Source: Burkholderiaceae bacterium (GTDB taxonomy: Bacteria; Pseudomonadota; Gammaproteobacteria; Burkholderiales; Burkholderiaceae). From it: a DNA stretch of 60,625 nucleotides. The stretch is taken from assembly GCA_023266335.1 (NCBI GenBank), contig JAHFQJ010000011.1, positions 1-60,625 of the forward strand, read 5' to 3'. The position numbers and the translations under genes are program-made. Under the pieces are notes generated by a model that saw nothing but the letters and a program-made list of their open reading frames with translations, ran no database searches and had not been told where the DNA came from. This document shows, piece after piece, positions 44,019-55,830 of this stretch (position 1 is its first letter; the number at the start of each line of letters is the position of its first letter).

Positions 44019-44041
44019 AATTTCTCCTTCATTTTAATTAA

Positions 44042-44068
44042 TTAGCAGTCTATGCTAGTGAGTGCTAA
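44042..44068 (-). promoter_or_regulatory. CIRCE operator (HrcA binding site)
   Basis: On the minus strand TTAGCACTC, nine spacer bases and GACTGCTAA form the CIRCE inverted repeat with one mismatch (C for G in the second arm). HrcA, if encoded elsewhere, would repress groESL here and release it after heat shock. Confidence 0.9.
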
Positions 44069-44070
44069 TA

Positions 44071-44099
44071 ATTATAAACAATTATTTTTTTAGTTGCAA
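44071..44099 (-). promoter_or_regulatory. Sigma-70 promoter of groESL
   Basis: On the minus strand TTGCAA (-35) and TATAAT (-10) are separated by exactly 17 bases. The -10 ends directly before the CIRCE element, so HrcA would block it. Confidence 0.85.
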
Positions 44100-44125
44100 T
44101 ATTAATGATATATATTTATCTAATA

Positions 44126-44286
44126 TATATACTAATTGCAATTCATTTTGCGACAAGGTGATAGGAATAAATTATGACGACTATGTACATATTATTATAT
44201 TGAGGGCGAGGTCTTTAGCCTGCGAACAACAATTTTGACAGCAGTGAAGCGAAGTTCGAAAATTGAAATACGGTTATTATACTCAT
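44126..44286. repeat. Interspersed MITE-like repeat (longest copy)
   Basis: The 161 bases carry imperfect inverted ends: TATACTAATTGCAATTCATT on the left and, reversed, TATAATAACCGTATTTCAAT on the right, each then TTTGCGA or TTTCGA. The reverse complement aligns with 36648-36757. No coding frame of note is inside. It occupies most of the gap between groES and aroK. Confidence 0.7.
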
Positions 44287-44408
44287 ATCACTTTATGCAG
44301 TTAAATGAAATAAGTAAGTAGACAAGAAAATATTTATGAGATAAAAAAATATAAAGCTAAGACAGGTATATACAACAGCAGGAGCTAATTCTGAAATATA
44401 AAAACAAA

Positions 44409-44945
44409 TTAAAAATTAAACATAGCATTATTACTATAAGATTTAATAAAACTTAAAATCTGAATCATTAAACTGGCAATATTAGATTTACTTGTATCAA
44501 CCGTATAGTTAGCCATCGAAATATAAATAGCATCTCTATTTTGGTAAATGTTCTCTAAAACCTGACGAGGATTCTCTTGATCTAATAGAGGACGGGTTTT
44601 ATCTTGAGAAGTACGTTGCCACAGTGCCTCTACATTAGCTTTTAGATAAATAACTATGCCATTATTTTTTAATAATTCTCTATTTTGCAGATTAAGAACT
44701 GCACCGCCTCCAGTTGCAATTACAATATTTTTCTGCATACATAAGGAGCGGATAACTTCAGTTTCTCTTCTTCTAAATCCTTGTTCGCCTTCTAAGCTAA
44801 AAATAGTAGCAATACTTGCACCGCATTTTTCTTCAATAACATGGTCAGAGTCAAAAAACGGATAATTAATACGCTGGGAAATAAGTTTGCCAATTGTGGT
44901 TTTGCCGGATCCCATCATACCAATTAAAATAATATTCTGCTGCAT
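44409..44945 (-). CDS. aroK: Shikimate kinase
   Basis: AroK phosphorylates shikimate at O-3 in aromatic amino-acid synthesis. The 178-residue product has the Walker A MMGSGKTTIGK, the shikimate-binding DSDHVIEEKC and GFRRRETEVI (Asp and Arg), GGGAVL, and the lid Arg in SQDKTRPLL. The gene is 25 bases after purB and probably co-transcribed. In many relatives aroK sits directly after pilQ with aroB; here it does not, a rearrangement. Confidence 0.93.
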   Translation of the reverse strand: MQQNIILIGMMGSGKTTIGKLISQRINYPFFDSDHVIEEKCGASIATIFSLEGEQGFRRRETEVIRSLCMQKNIVIATGGGAVLNLQNRELLKNNGIVIYLKANVEALWQRTSQDKTRPLLDQENPRQVLENIYQNRDAIYISMANYTVDTSKSNIASLMIQILSFIKSYSNNAMFNF

Positions 44946-44970
44946 GTTTGCCTGCCCTATGCCGTATACT

Positions 44971-46747
<1,777 letters not shown>

Positions 46748-48163
46748 TTATAATGAATAATACATATCAAATTCAATTGGATGTGTAGTCATTCTAAATT
46801 TAGTTACTTCTTCCATTTTTAACTCGATATACGCGTCAATCATGCTGTCAGTAAATACGCCACCCCTAGTTAAAAACTCTCTATCCCTATCTAAAGCTTC
46901 TAAGGCTTGATCAAGAGAATGACAAACGGTTGGAATTTTTGCATCTTCTTCAGGAGGCAAATCATATAGATTTTTATCTGCAGCATCACCAGGATGAATT
47001 TTATTAATTACGCCGTCAATACCAGCCATTAGCATCGCAGAGAATGCTAAATAAGGGTTCGCAGCAGGGTCAGGGAAACGTACTTCAATACGCCTGCCTT
47101 TAATATTACTTACATAAGGAATGCGGATAGAAGCAGAACGGTTACGTGCTGAATAAGCTAATTTAACCGGTGCCTCAAAACCTGGAACTAAGCGTTTATA
47201 TGAATTTGTACTTGGATTAGTAATGGCATTTAACGCACGGGCATGTTTTATAATACCGCCAATATAATATAGTGCAAATTCAGACAAACCTGCATAGCCA
47301 TTACCTGCAAATAAATTCACTCCGTCTTTCCATACTGACTGGTGGCAGTGCATGCCTGAACCATTATCTCCAACCACTGGTTTTGGCATAAAAGTAGCTG
47401 TTTTACCGTACGTATTTGCTACATTATGTACAACATATTTTAATTTCTGCAACCAATCTGCACGCTCAACTAATGTTGAAAATTTAGTTCCTATTTCACA
47501 TTGTCCTGGTGCTGCAACCTCATGGTGATGAACCTCTACAGGAACGCCGACAGCTTCCAAAATATTACACATTTCACTACGCATATCTTGTAAGCTGTCA
47601 ACCGGAGGAACAGGGAAATAACCGCCTTTTAATACAGGTCTATGCCCTAAATTACCGCCTTCAAATTCTTTATCTGTCGACCATGGAGCTTCATAGCTGT
47701 TTATTTTAACTCCACAGCCTGACATATCAACATGCCAATTCACGCTGTCAAAAACAAAAAATTCCGGCTCTGGACCAAAATAAGCTATATCACCTAAACC
47801 CGTACTTTTTAAATAATTTTCTGCTCTGCGTGCTAATGAACGAGGATCTCTATCATAGCCGTTACCATCGGAAGGCTCTAACACATCACATGTTAATACT
47901 AGGGTTGTATCATTAAAAAATGGATCAATAAATGCGGTATTGCTGTCTGGTAATAAAAGCATATCTGAGGCTTCAATTCCCTTCCACCCGCCGATTGATG
48001 AACCGTCAAATGGATGCCCGCTGATAAATTTATCCATATCAAATGTATGGGCTGGAACTGTAACATGGTGTTCTTTACCTTTAGTATCGGTAAAGCGTAA
48101 ATCTACATAAGCTGCTTCATGTGTTTTGATTAAGTCAATAACATCTTGCGGGGAATGTGCCAT
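46748..48163 (-). CDS. glnA: Glutamine synthetase type I
   Basis: GlnA makes glutamine from glutamate, ammonia and ATP as a dodecamer. The 471-residue product has the beta-grasp N-terminal domain, the ATP/metal motif [30 protein letters not shown], and the adenylylation Tyr in [10 protein letters not shown] (about residue 398), which marks the GlnE-controlled GSI-beta class. The length matches E. coli (469). I see no clear sigma-54 site upstream. Confidence 0.96.
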   Translation of the reverse strand: MAHSPQDVIDLIKTHEAAYVDLRFTDTKGKEHHVTVPAHTFDMDKFISGHPFDGSSIGGWKGIEASDMLLLPDSNTAFIDPFFNDTTLVLTCDVLEPSDGNGYDRDPRSLARRAENYLKSTGLGDIAYFGPEPEFFVFDSVNWHVDMSGCGVKINSYEAPWSTDKEFEGGNLGHRPVLKGGYFPVPPVDSLQDMRSEMCNILEAVGVPVEVHHHEVAAPGQCEIGTKFSTLVERADWLQKLKYVVHNVANTYGKTATFMPKPVVGDNGSGMHCHQSVWKDGVNLFAGNGYAGLSEFALYYIGGIIKHARALNAITNPSTNSYKRLVPGFEAPVKLAYSARNRSASIRIPYVSNIKGRRIEVRFPDPAANPYLAFSAMLMAGIDGVINKIHPGDAADKNLYDLPPEEDAKIPTVCHSLDQALEALDRDREFLTRGGVFTDSMIDAYIELKMEEVTKFRMTTHPIEFDMYYSL

Positions 48164-48295
48164 AATGTACCTTATTTTTATTTAAATAAACGGAAATATT
48201 TTAATGGGTTTGCTGTTTTTGTAAAAGCACAACATCATGGAGTTACATTATACTAAAGCGTTAATATAATATCCAGCTTTTTATGCGAAATTACG

Positions 48296-48330
48296 TATAT
48301 ACTAATCTGATTTCAATTGCACAGAAGAAA
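48296..48330. repeat. Interspersed repeat end
   Basis: TATATACTAATCTGATTTCA followed by ATTGC matches the ends of the repeats at 32040 and 44126. Only one end is recognisable, between nrdA and glnA. Confidence 0.5.
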
Positions 48331-48434
48331 AAGCAAAGGGGAAATTTTTGAGGCATAGATGGAAAACACCGCAAAAAGTACCCTTGCTGTAAAGCATGCA
48401 ATAAATATCCTACAAAAACGGGATTATATTTTAC

Positions 48435-51221
48435 CTACTGACAAGACTCACATTCTTCAAATCCGGCATCGCCAAGTCTTAAATAACATATAGCACCTTC
48501 TAAAGTATTTTGATTATCATTTAAAATTACAGAAGACTGTACAGCGTTTAAAGCACCTGTATGCACTGTCGATTTTTCTGCATGAGTAGCACCCATAGTA
48601 CGCAGATAATATGTAGTTTTTAAACACCGTAGCCAAGCAAGCTTATAAATTTCATCAAGTTTTTTGCCGCTAACACCTTTTACATAAATATTTAGCGACT
48701 GTGCCTGGTCAATCCATTTTTGACGCCGTGAAGCACATTCTACCAGCCATACTGCATCAATCTCAAAGGCAGTAGCATAAATTTGCTTAATATACTCTGG
48801 AATGCGTTTGATTGATGCTAACGAGCCATCAAAATATTTTAAATCAGCAATCATTACTTCATCCCACATACCTAATATTTGTAAATCTTTTACAAGGTAT
48901 TGATTAATGATTGTAAATTCACCAGATAAATTTGATTTTACATATAAATTTTGATAGGTTGGCTCAATTGAAGCTGAAACAGCAATAATATTACTAATTG
49001 TTGCAGTTGGAGCAATAGCAATACAATTACTATTACGCATGCCATATTTAGCAATATCTTGCCTTAAATCGCTCCAATCTAAGTTTGAAGAGCGGTTTAC
49101 TTCTACGTACCCGCCACGCTCCTGCTCTACTAAATCTATTGTATCTTGAGGAAGTATGCCTTTACTCCATAAACTTCCTTCATAGGTGCTATAAGTGCCT
49201 CGTTCTTGGGCTAGCTGATTACTAGCTTTATATGCATAATAACAAACCGCCTCTGTGCTTTCATCTGCAAAATCTATAGCTTTTTGGCTTGCATAAGCTA
49301 TGCCCATTTTATGTAAGCAGTCTTGAAAAGCCATCATTCCCATACCTACAGGTCGATGTCTTACATTAGAATTTTTAGCTTTTTCTACCGGATAAAAATT
49401 AATATCTATAACGTTATCCAGCATACGCATTGCTGTTTTAACTGTAGATTCAAGTTTATTTAAATCTAATCCCCAGCTTCCATCTTCTTTTTTTATAATA
49501 TGATTAACTAAATTAACTGAACCTAGATTACATACTGCAATTTCGTCCGGTCCTGTATTCAAGGTAATTTCTGTACATAAATTACTGCTGTGAATTACTC
49601 CGGTATGCTGTTGCGGATTGCGCAGATTACACGGGTCTTTGAAAGTAATCCAAGGATGTCCTGTTTCAAATAACATACTCAGCATTTTACGCCATAGATT
49701 TACTGCTGGTATTTTTTTGAATAATTCAATTTCTCCATTTTTAGCTTTTTGCTCGCATTCTATGTAAGCTTTTTCAAATTGTTTGCCGTATAAATCATGT
49801 AAATGCGGTGTATCTGACGGGCTAAATAAAGTCCATTCCTCGTTATTGATAACACGTTTCATGAATAAATCCGGTATCCAGTTTGCTGTATTCATATCAT
49901 GACAACGGCGTCTGTCATCACCGGTATTTTTACGTAAGTCTAAAAATTCTTCTATATCCAAATGCCATGTTTCAAGATAAGCACAACCGCTCCCTAGTCG
50001 TTTACCCCCTTGATTTACTGCCACCAGAGTATCATTTGCAACTTTTAAAAATGGTATAACACCTTGGCTTTTGCCATTTGTTCCTTTAATCCATGAGCCT
50101 AAAGCACGTACGTTTGTCCAGTCATTACCTAAACCGCCCGCCCATTTAGAAAGCAAAGCATTTTCCTTTAAGGCATCATAAATTCCTTCCAAATCATCAG
50201 AAATTGTAGTTAAATAACAGCTGGATAATTGTGAACGTAAAGTTGCACTATTAAATAAAGTTGGAGTTGAACTCATAAAATCAAAACTGGATAATAAATT
50301 ATAAAATTCAATCGCGCGCTCTTCTTTATTATCTTCATTGATAGCTAAACCCATTGATACACGCATAAAAAACCATTGCGGTAATTCAATTCTAATGTTT
50401 TTAATATGCAGAAAATATCTATCATAAAGAGTTTGTAAACCAAGATAATTTATTTTCAAATCCTGCTCTGCATTGAAAGCTTGAGCTATTTTATTTAAAT
50501 CAAAATCATTTAGTCTAGCGTCAAGTAATTTCGCATCAATACCTTTTTGAATATAATTTTTAAAATTATTTTTGTAAGAATTCTGCATATCATGCTGAAA
50601 AACTTCACAGCCTAAAACTTCTTCACGTAAGGCATGCAAAAGAATACGGGCAGCTACAAAACTATAGTCTGGATTTTTTTCAATTAAAGTACGGGTTGCA
50701 AGCACAGCACTATCTAAAACTTGTTCAAACGGCATGCCCTCATATAGATTACGTAAAGTACTTTTAATAATAATTTCAGGCTGAACACCTTTTAAATCAA
50801 CACAGGCTTCTTGAATTAAAATATGCAGATTATCCAGATTTAAATCTTGTAGTACTCCATGATATTTTACCCGATATTTAGGCGTAGTATTTGTAACATT
50901 TTTCAAGCGTTCTTTAGCTCTTTCTTCACGGTATAAAATATACAAGCGTGCGACTGCATGATGACCAGCTAACATTAAACATTTTTCAACATTATCCTGT
51001 ATATCTTCAATGTGCACACTTCCGCCGTGCGGATATGCTTTATTAAGATTCGCTACAATCTGTTGAGTTAATTTATCAATTGCATCTATTACATGTTCTG
51101 AATTGACCGATTGCTGCCCTTCACTAGCAATAAATGCTTTTTGCATGGCAATTTTTATTTTTGTATCATCGAACACAGTTACTTCGCCATTACGGCGAAG
51201 CACAGATAAAGAAAAAGACAT
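48435..51221 (-). CDS. nrdA: Ribonucleoside-diphosphate reductase alpha subunit (class I)
   Basis: NrdA reduces ribonucleotides to deoxyribonucleotides for DNA synthesis. The 928-residue product has an N-terminal ATP-cone (TVFDDTKIKIAMQKAFIASE), a second region resembling it, the active-site Cys region SQLSSCYLTT and SNLCTEITLN (catalytic Cys and Glu), and a C-terminal redox pair in CESC just before the end. Class Ia/Ib partners need NrdB; none is adjacent within the 399 bases upstream or downstream, so nrdB must be elsewhere. Longer than the usual 760 residues by about 160, mostly at the N-terminus and in the C-terminal tail. Confidence 0.94.
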   Translation of the reverse strand: MSFSLSVLRRNGEVTVFDDTKIKIAMQKAFIASEGQQSVNSEHVIDAIDKLTQQIVANLNKAYPHGGSVHIEDIQDNVEKCLMLAGHHAVARLYILYREERAKERLKNVTNTTPKYRVKYHGVLQDLNLDNLHILIQEACVDLKGVQPEIIIKSTLRNLYEGMPFEQVLDSAVLATRTLIEKNPDYSFVAARILLHALREEVLGCEVFQHDMQNSYKNNFKNYIQKGIDAKLLDARLNDFDLNKIAQAFNAEQDLKINYLGLQTLYDRYFLHIKNIRIELPQWFFMRVSMGLAINEDNKEERAIEFYNLLSSFDFMSSTPTLFNSATLRSQLSSCYLTTISDDLEGIYDALKENALLSKWAGGLGNDWTNVRALGSWIKGTNGKSQGVIPFLKVANDTLVAVNQGGKRLGSGCAYLETWHLDIEEFLDLRKNTGDDRRRCHDMNTANWIPDLFMKRVINNEEWTLFSPSDTPHLHDLYGKQFEKAYIECEQKAKNGEIELFKKIPAVNLWRKMLSMLFETGHPWITFKDPCNLRNPQQHTGVIHSSNLCTEITLNTGPDEIAVCNLGSVNLVNHIIKKEDGSWGLDLNKLESTVKTAMRMLDNVIDINFYPVEKAKNSNVRHRPVGMGMMAFQDCLHKMGIAYASQKAIDFADESTEAVCYYAYKASNQLAQERGTYSTYEGSLWSKGILPQDTIDLVEQERGGYVEVNRSSNLDWSDLRQDIAKYGMRNSNCIAIAPTATISNIIAVSASIEPTYQNLYVKSNLSGEFTIINQYLVKDLQILGMWDEVMIADLKYFDGSLASIKRIPEYIKQIYATAFEIDAVWLVECASRRQKWIDQAQSLNIYVKGVSGKKLDEIYKLAWLRCLKTTYYLRTMGATHAEKSTVHTGALNAVQSSVILNDNQNTLEGAICYLRLGDAGFEECESCQ

Positions 51222-51620
51222 GTTGACCCCGATGAGTTTATAAATACCTAAATATAGAGCTTATTTAATTTTTATAGGCTATATTTAGTATGAATTTGAA
51301 GCATATATTCTAACAAATCCAGCAAAAATTTTCTTTTTTAATATTATTTAGATACTTGCTTTTTTTAATATTTTTCTAAGGAGCATAAAATATGCGGTTA
51401 TACTTACGAAAAAAAATTTAAATATATAAATAAATTAAGGTTAATTTTGTATATAGTTAAGCTCACGCCACCCTAAAATACATAAAAGAAATAATAACAC
51501 TATTACTATTATTTTTCCTATACGCGCTAAAACTAAATTAGTTTAAAGCCATAGATAAAAATTATTGCTCCAATTCTCTTTATACTTTAAAATAACTAAC
51601 TAAAAATAAATATATATCTT
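51222..51620. other. Intergenic region between nrdA and rimM
   Basis: The 399 bases are AT-rich. They must contain divergent promoters for nrdA and rimM. A hydrophobic minus-strand frame of about 30 codons (51441-51540) has no start codon and is not called a gene. No NrdR box or RNA signature was recognised. Confidence 0.4.
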
Positions 51621-52169
51621 ATGAATTCCAATAGCGATAATTTAGAACAGAATGAACTTATTCCAGTTGGGAAAATTTTAAGTTCATATGCCCTTAAGGG
51701 CGAGTTTATTATCAAGCCATATCATAATAATGCAGAAGAGAGTGTGTTACTTAAGGCTAAACTTCTGTATATAATAAATAAGCGTGCAAAACAACCTCTT
51801 GAAATTTCAAATATTAATATAACAAAATCTAAAATATATAAAAATGGAATTTTAATTTTAAGCCAAGAGTTTAGAGTACCTGAAGCATTAAAACCTTATA
51901 TGGGCTGTGAAGTTGCCATAGCTCGTGAACATTTTCCTAAAGCTGAGGAAGATGAATTTTATTGGATTGATTTAATCAATAAAAAAGTTATAAATAAACA
52001 AGGGCAACTCTTAGGTGTAGTAAACAGAATGATGGATAACGGCGTACAGTCTATTTTATGTATACATCCGCAGCCGGATACAAAATTAGCAGACGAAATT
52101 CTTATCCCGTTTACCGCATCATATATTGTTAAAGTTGAAGAATATATTACTGCGGATTGGGAAATTTAG
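51621..52169 (+). CDS. rimM: Ribosome maturation factor RimM
   Basis: RimM assists the maturation of the 30S head. The 182-residue product has the N-terminal RimM domain (PVGKILSSYALKGEFIIKPY) and the PRC-barrel domain (DEFYWIDLINKKVI), with the final VEEYITADWEI. The usual neighbours rpsP, trmD and rplS are absent here, so the operon is broken. The ATG at 51621 is the first in frame and has no strong ribosome site. Confidence 0.93.
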   Translation: MNSNSDNLEQNELIPVGKILSSYALKGEFIIKPYHNNAEESVLLKAKLLYIINKRAKQPLEISNINITKSKIYKNGILILSQEFRVPEALKPYMGCEVAIAREHFPKAEEDEFYWIDLINKKVINKQGQLLGVVNRMMDNGVQSILCIHPQPDTKLADEILIPFTASYIVKVEEYITADWEI

Positions 52170-52181
52170 ATTGAGTTTTCT

Positions 52182-52205
52182 TATATACTAATTGCTTAAA
52201 TTAGC
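52182..52205. repeat. Interspersed repeat end
   Basis: TATATACTAATTGC and the following bases match the left end of the 44126 repeat. It lies between rimM and pgk. Confidence 0.4.
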
Positions 52206-53412
52206 TGATTAAATCTAATTTAGTCTGATTAGTATGTAAAACTTCAAAAATTGGCAATGGTTTTCCTTCTAAAAACTCTAGGAATGCTCCACCTCCAGTT
52301 GATATATAGCTTATATCCTTTTCTATATTATATTTTGCAATAGCAGCTAATGTATCTCCGCCGCCTGCAATTGAAAATGCAAAAGAATGTGCAATTGCTT
52401 GAGCTATAATTTTAGTGCCATTAGCAAATGCAGCCCATTCAAACACTCCAACAGGTCCATTCCATACGATGGTTTTAGCTTTTAAAATCTGTTCCTGAAA
52501 TTGTTTTGCTGTATTTGGTCCAATGTCTAAAATTAAATCATCATCTTCAATATCGCTTACAGCTTTAATAACTGGCTTAGCATTTGAACTAAATTCTTTA
52601 GCTGTAACAACATCACTAGGAATTGGCACATCTGCACCACGCTCTTTCATTTTTTGTATAATATTTTTAGCTTTTTCAACTAAATCAGGTTCTGCTAACG
52701 ATTTACCAATTTTTAAACCGCTAGCCAGCATAAATGTATTGGCAATTCCGCCGCCGACTATTAAATAGTCAACTTTATCTGCTAAACTTTCTAAAATACT
52801 TAACTTAGTGGATACTTTTGAACCTGCAACGATAGCTAATAAAGGTTTTTCAGGATTATTTAAAGCTTTAGCCAAAGAATCTAATTCATTAGCTAATAAT
52901 GGACCTGCACAGGCAATTTTTACATATTTAGCAATTCCATGTGTAGTTGCTTCTGCCCGATGAGCCGTACCAAAAGCATCGTGTACAAAAATATCACACA
53001 AACTTGCTATTTTTTTAGCTAATTCATCGCTATTTTTTTTCTCGCCTTTATTTAAACGGCAGTTTTCTAATAATACTACTTCTCCGCTTTTAACATTTAC
53101 GCCATTTTCAACCCAATTACTTATTAGCTCTACTTTTTGATTTAATAATTCGCTTAAATGCTGGGCTACTTTTATTAAACTGTCTTTAGATCTAAACTCA
53201 CCTTCTACCGGACGCCCTAAATGAGAAGTAACCATAACTGCAGCACCAGCTTCTAATGCCATTTGAATAGCTGGAATTGAAGCTTTAATTCGAGTATATT
53301 CTGTGATATTTCCATTTTCATCTAATGGAACGTTTAAATCACTACGGATAAAAACCTTTTTTCCTGCTATATTATTTGCTTTAATTACATCACTAAATTT
53401 TAATATATTCAT
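52201..53412 (-). CDS. pgk: Phosphoglycerate kinase
   Basis: Pgk transfers phosphate between 1,3-bisphosphoglycerate and ADP in glycolysis and gluconeogenesis. The 403-residue product has [20 protein letters not shown], the substrate-binding [29 protein letters not shown], and the nucleotide loop [10 protein letters not shown] with [17 protein letters not shown]. The length is normal. It ends the ubiK-comM-hypothetical-pgk run. Confidence 0.97.
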   Translation of the reverse strand: MNILKFSDVIKANNIAGKKVFIRSDLNVPLDENGNITEYTRIKASIPAIQMALEAGAAVMVTSHLGRPVEGEFRSKDSLIKVAQHLSELLNQKVELISNWVENGVNVKSGEVVLLENCRLNKGEKKNSDELAKKIASLCDIFVHDAFGTAHRAEATTHGIAKYVKIACAGPLLANELDSLAKALNNPEKPLLAIVAGSKVSTKLSILESLADKVDYLIVGGGIANTFMLASGLKIGKSLAEPDLVEKAKNIIQKMKERGADVPIPSDVVTAKEFSSNAKPVIKAVSDIEDDDLILDIGPNTAKQFQEQILKAKTIVWNGPVGVFEWAAFANGTKIIAQAIAHSFAFSIAGGGDTLAAIAKYNIEKDISYISTGGGAFLEFLEGKPLPIFEVLHTNQTKLDLIS

Positions 53413-53433
53413 TTTTTTATCCTACAATTAAAA

Positions 53434-53766
53434 TTAAGCTGGTGTTGAAATTTGAGTTAAATAAATCAAGGCACCAAAAGATTCCTCCATTAAAGAAGGT
53501 TGGTCGGCAATAAGTTTATAAGATGCATAATTTTCATCCTTAGATATACTACTCATACTAGGTGGCAAAAACTGACATACGTCTGTATTATTATCTTGCT
53601 TTTCACCTTGATAAACTATATATGCGCAACCATCACTTGCCTTTTTTACAGTCAAGTTTATCTCACTTGGATATTTCGAATCTACACTTAGTTGAAATTG
53701 ACATACTTTCCCCTTTATATCCTTTATAGAATATGTACCAAGTTTTATGTCATATAATCCTGCCAT
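53434..53766 (-). CDS. Hypothetical protein between comM and pgk
   Basis: The 110-residue product has no signal peptide or membrane segment. It looks beta-rich (YDIKLGTYSIKDIKGKVC, INLTVKKASDGCAYIVYQG) with three Cys. The gene is 24 bases after comM and 21 before pgk, all on one strand, so it is likely part of the same transcript. I do not recognise a family. Confidence 0.55.
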   Translation of the reverse strand: MAGLYDIKLGTYSIKDIKGKVCQFQLSVDSKYPSEINLTVKKASDGCAYIVYQGEKQDNNTDVCQFLPPSMSSISKDENYASYKLIADQPSLMEESFGALIYLTQISTPA

Positions 53767-53790
53767 TATAACTATCCTTTTTAAATTAAA

Positions 53791-55353
53791 CTAATCTGTT
53801 TTCAACGCTCGTCTATATTGAATTGCTTCTGCGATATGCTGCTGTAAAATTTGCTCACTATTATCTAAATCTGCAATGGTTCTGGCTACTTTTATCGCTC
53901 TATGGCATGCACGGGCAGACCAGCCCATTTTCTGCATGACTTGTTTTAGCAGGTTTATTCCGCTTTCATGTACATTACAATATTTATCTATTTCAGCACT
54001 GCTTAAAAATGCATTCGGCTTATTTTGCCTTAATATTTGTATTTCTCTAGCTTTAAAAATTTTTTGTGCTATTTCTTGAGAAGATTTAGAAGCACAGATC
54101 TTATTATTTGCATTTTCAAAATTTTTATCTTTGTTGTCTGAATTTTCAAATAATTCTTCATTACTTAAAGCAGGAACTTCAATTTGTAAATCTATTCTAT
54201 CCAAAAATGGACCTGAAAGCCTGCCCTGGTAACGTTTTACTTGATCCAGAGTACATCTGCATGCTTTGGTGGCATGCCCTAAATATCCGCATGGACAAGG
54301 ATTCATGGCTGCAATTAATTGAAATTTGGCAGGAAAATCAGCTTGACGCCCTGCTCTTGAAATTGTGATTGTGCCTGTTTCTAAGGGTTCGCGTAAAACC
54401 TCTAAAACTTTTCTGTCAAATTCAGGTAATTCATCTAAAAATAATACGCCATTATGTGCCAAGCTTATTTCCCCCGGTTTAGGGTTTGAGCTTCCTCCAA
54501 CCATAGCCACGGCAGATGCGGTATGATGCGGAGATCTAAATGGTCTTTTTTTCCAGTCTTTTATATTAAATCCGCCAATTAAGCTATTGACAGCCGCACT
54601 TTCTAAAGCTTCATTATGTGTCATTTCTGGCAATATTGAAGGTAATCTGGCAGCTAACATAGATTTACCAGTACCTGGAGAACCTATCATTAATAATGAA
54701 TGATTGCCGGCGGCGGCTATTTCTAATGCTCTTTTTGCTAAATACTGCCCTTTTACATCTTTTAAATCAGGATATTCAGCTATATATTTCTGCATTTTAT
54801 TTTCATATGGATTGATTTTCATTTCTCCATGCAGCATTTTACAGGCACAATTTAAACTTTCAATGCCTATTACATTTATTCCTGTTACTAAGCTTGCCTC
54901 TCCGGCATTTGCTGCAGGTAAAACAAATGTTCTAGTGCTTGAACTATTTTCATTGTTATATTCAAATAGTGCAACTGACATGGCTAAGCTGCCTCTTATA
55001 CTGCGCAATTCTCCAGATAATGACAATTCACCTGCCCATTCATATTTATTAAGCTCATGATTTGGTATTTGCCCTGTAGCTGCTAATATTCCAATTGCTA
55101 TGGGTAAATCAAATCGCCCTGACTCTTTAGGTAAATCAGCTGGGGCTAAGTTAACTGTAAATTTTTTTGCTGGAAATTCAAAGCCGCTGTTTAAAATTGC
55201 AGCCCTTACTCTGTCTCTTGCTTCTCTAACTTCAACTTCAGCTAATCCCACAATAGTAAAACTTGGCAAACCGTTAGCGACATGAACTTCTACTTGAACT
55301 TGCGGTGATTTTATACCCGATAAGCCACGTGAATATATTAATGCTAAACTCAT
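53791..55353 (-). CDS. comM: Mg-chelatase-like AAA ATPase ComM (YifB)
   Basis: ComM is a hexameric helicase that promotes branch migration during natural transformation. The 520-residue product has an N-terminal Lon-like fold (VEVHVANGLPSFTIVGLAEV), the Walker A MIGSPGTGKSMLA, Walker B LFLDELPEF, a zinc-like Cys cluster in NPCPCGYLGHATKACRC, and the C-terminal AAA lid with SARACHRAIKVARTIADL. The presence of type IV pilus genes fits competence. It is 86 bases after ubiK. Confidence 0.95.
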   Translation of the reverse strand: MSLALIYSRGLSGIKSPQVQVEVHVANGLPSFTIVGLAEVEVREARDRVRAAILNSGFEFPAKKFTVNLAPADLPKESGRFDLPIAIGILAATGQIPNHELNKYEWAGELSLSGELRSIRGSLAMSVALFEYNNENSSSTRTFVLPAANAGEASLVTGINVIGIESLNCACKMLHGEMKINPYENKMQKYIAEYPDLKDVKGQYLAKRALEIAAAGNHSLLMIGSPGTGKSMLAARLPSILPEMTHNEALESAAVNSLIGGFNIKDWKKRPFRSPHHTASAVAMVGGSSNPKPGEISLAHNGVLFLDELPEFDRKVLEVLREPLETGTITISRAGRQADFPAKFQLIAAMNPCPCGYLGHATKACRCTLDQVKRYQGRLSGPFLDRIDLQIEVPALSNEELFENSDNKDKNFENANNKICASKSSQEIAQKIFKAREIQILRQNKPNAFLSSAEIDKYCNVHESGINLLKQVMQKMGWSARACHRAIKVARTIADLDNSEQILQQHIAEAIQYRRALKTD

Positions 55354-55439
55354 AATTATTATTAACTCAACTCTGTAGCAATATTATATTATATCTGATT
55401 TATTTTTAGTTTAAATAAAAAGATGTAAAAAATAATATA

Positions 55440-55769
55440 TTATTCTACAGTATGGGCATAATTATTTAAATTATTATTAATGCCTGTACTATCCGTAACT
55501 GTATTTGTATTATTCATACTATTTTTAATGCTGCTGCTTTCGCTGTTTAATAATTCATCTAGTTGTTTTTCAATTAGTTCTAATTTTAATCTAGTATGAT
55601 GCAGTACTTGTTTTTGTATTTCAAATTCTTCTCTTGTAACTAAATCTAATTTATTAAATGTACTATTCATTAACGATTTTATATGAGCTTGAACATCTTT
55701 TGCGGGAGAATTCTGCAGCATAGATTCGATTTTTTGCTGCATATCTTGAAGAATATTTAACGGATTCAT
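55440..55769 (-). CDS. ubiK: Ubiquinone biosynthesis accessory factor UbiK (YqiC/BMFP)
   Basis: UbiK is a small coiled-coil protein that helps ubiquinone synthesis together with UbiJ. The product has VTREEFEIQKQVLHHTRLKL and ELIEKQLDELL, the BMFP trimeric coiled coil. The C-terminal Asn/Ser/Thr tail of 35 residues is longer than in the family. UbiK next to ComM is a common pair in Beta- and Gammaproteobacteria. Confidence 0.85.
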   Translation of the reverse strand: MNPLNILQDMQQKIESMLQNSPAKDVQAHIKSLMNSTFNKLDLVTREEFEIQKQVLHHTRLKLELIEKQLDELLNSESSSIKNSMNNTNTVTDSTGINNNLNNYAHTVE

Positions 55770-55806
55770 ATATACACCTTATTTATGATATTAATATGAA
55801 TCCATT

Positions 55807-55830
55807 ATATACTAATAACGTATTTTTATA
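55807..55830. repeat. Interspersed repeat end
   Basis: TATATACTAATAACGTATTT matches the right end of the 44126 repeat read in reverse. It overlaps the stop region of pilY1. Confidence 0.4.

Noticed and set aside
48360-48434. Plus-strand Cys/Lys-rich frame just after nrdA
   Set aside because: It is short, overlaps a repeat end and lacks a start with a ribosome site.
51441-51540. Hydrophobic minus-strand frame of about 30 codons between nrdA and rimM
   Set aside because: It has no ATG, GTG or TTG start before the hydrophobic part and no ribosome site.
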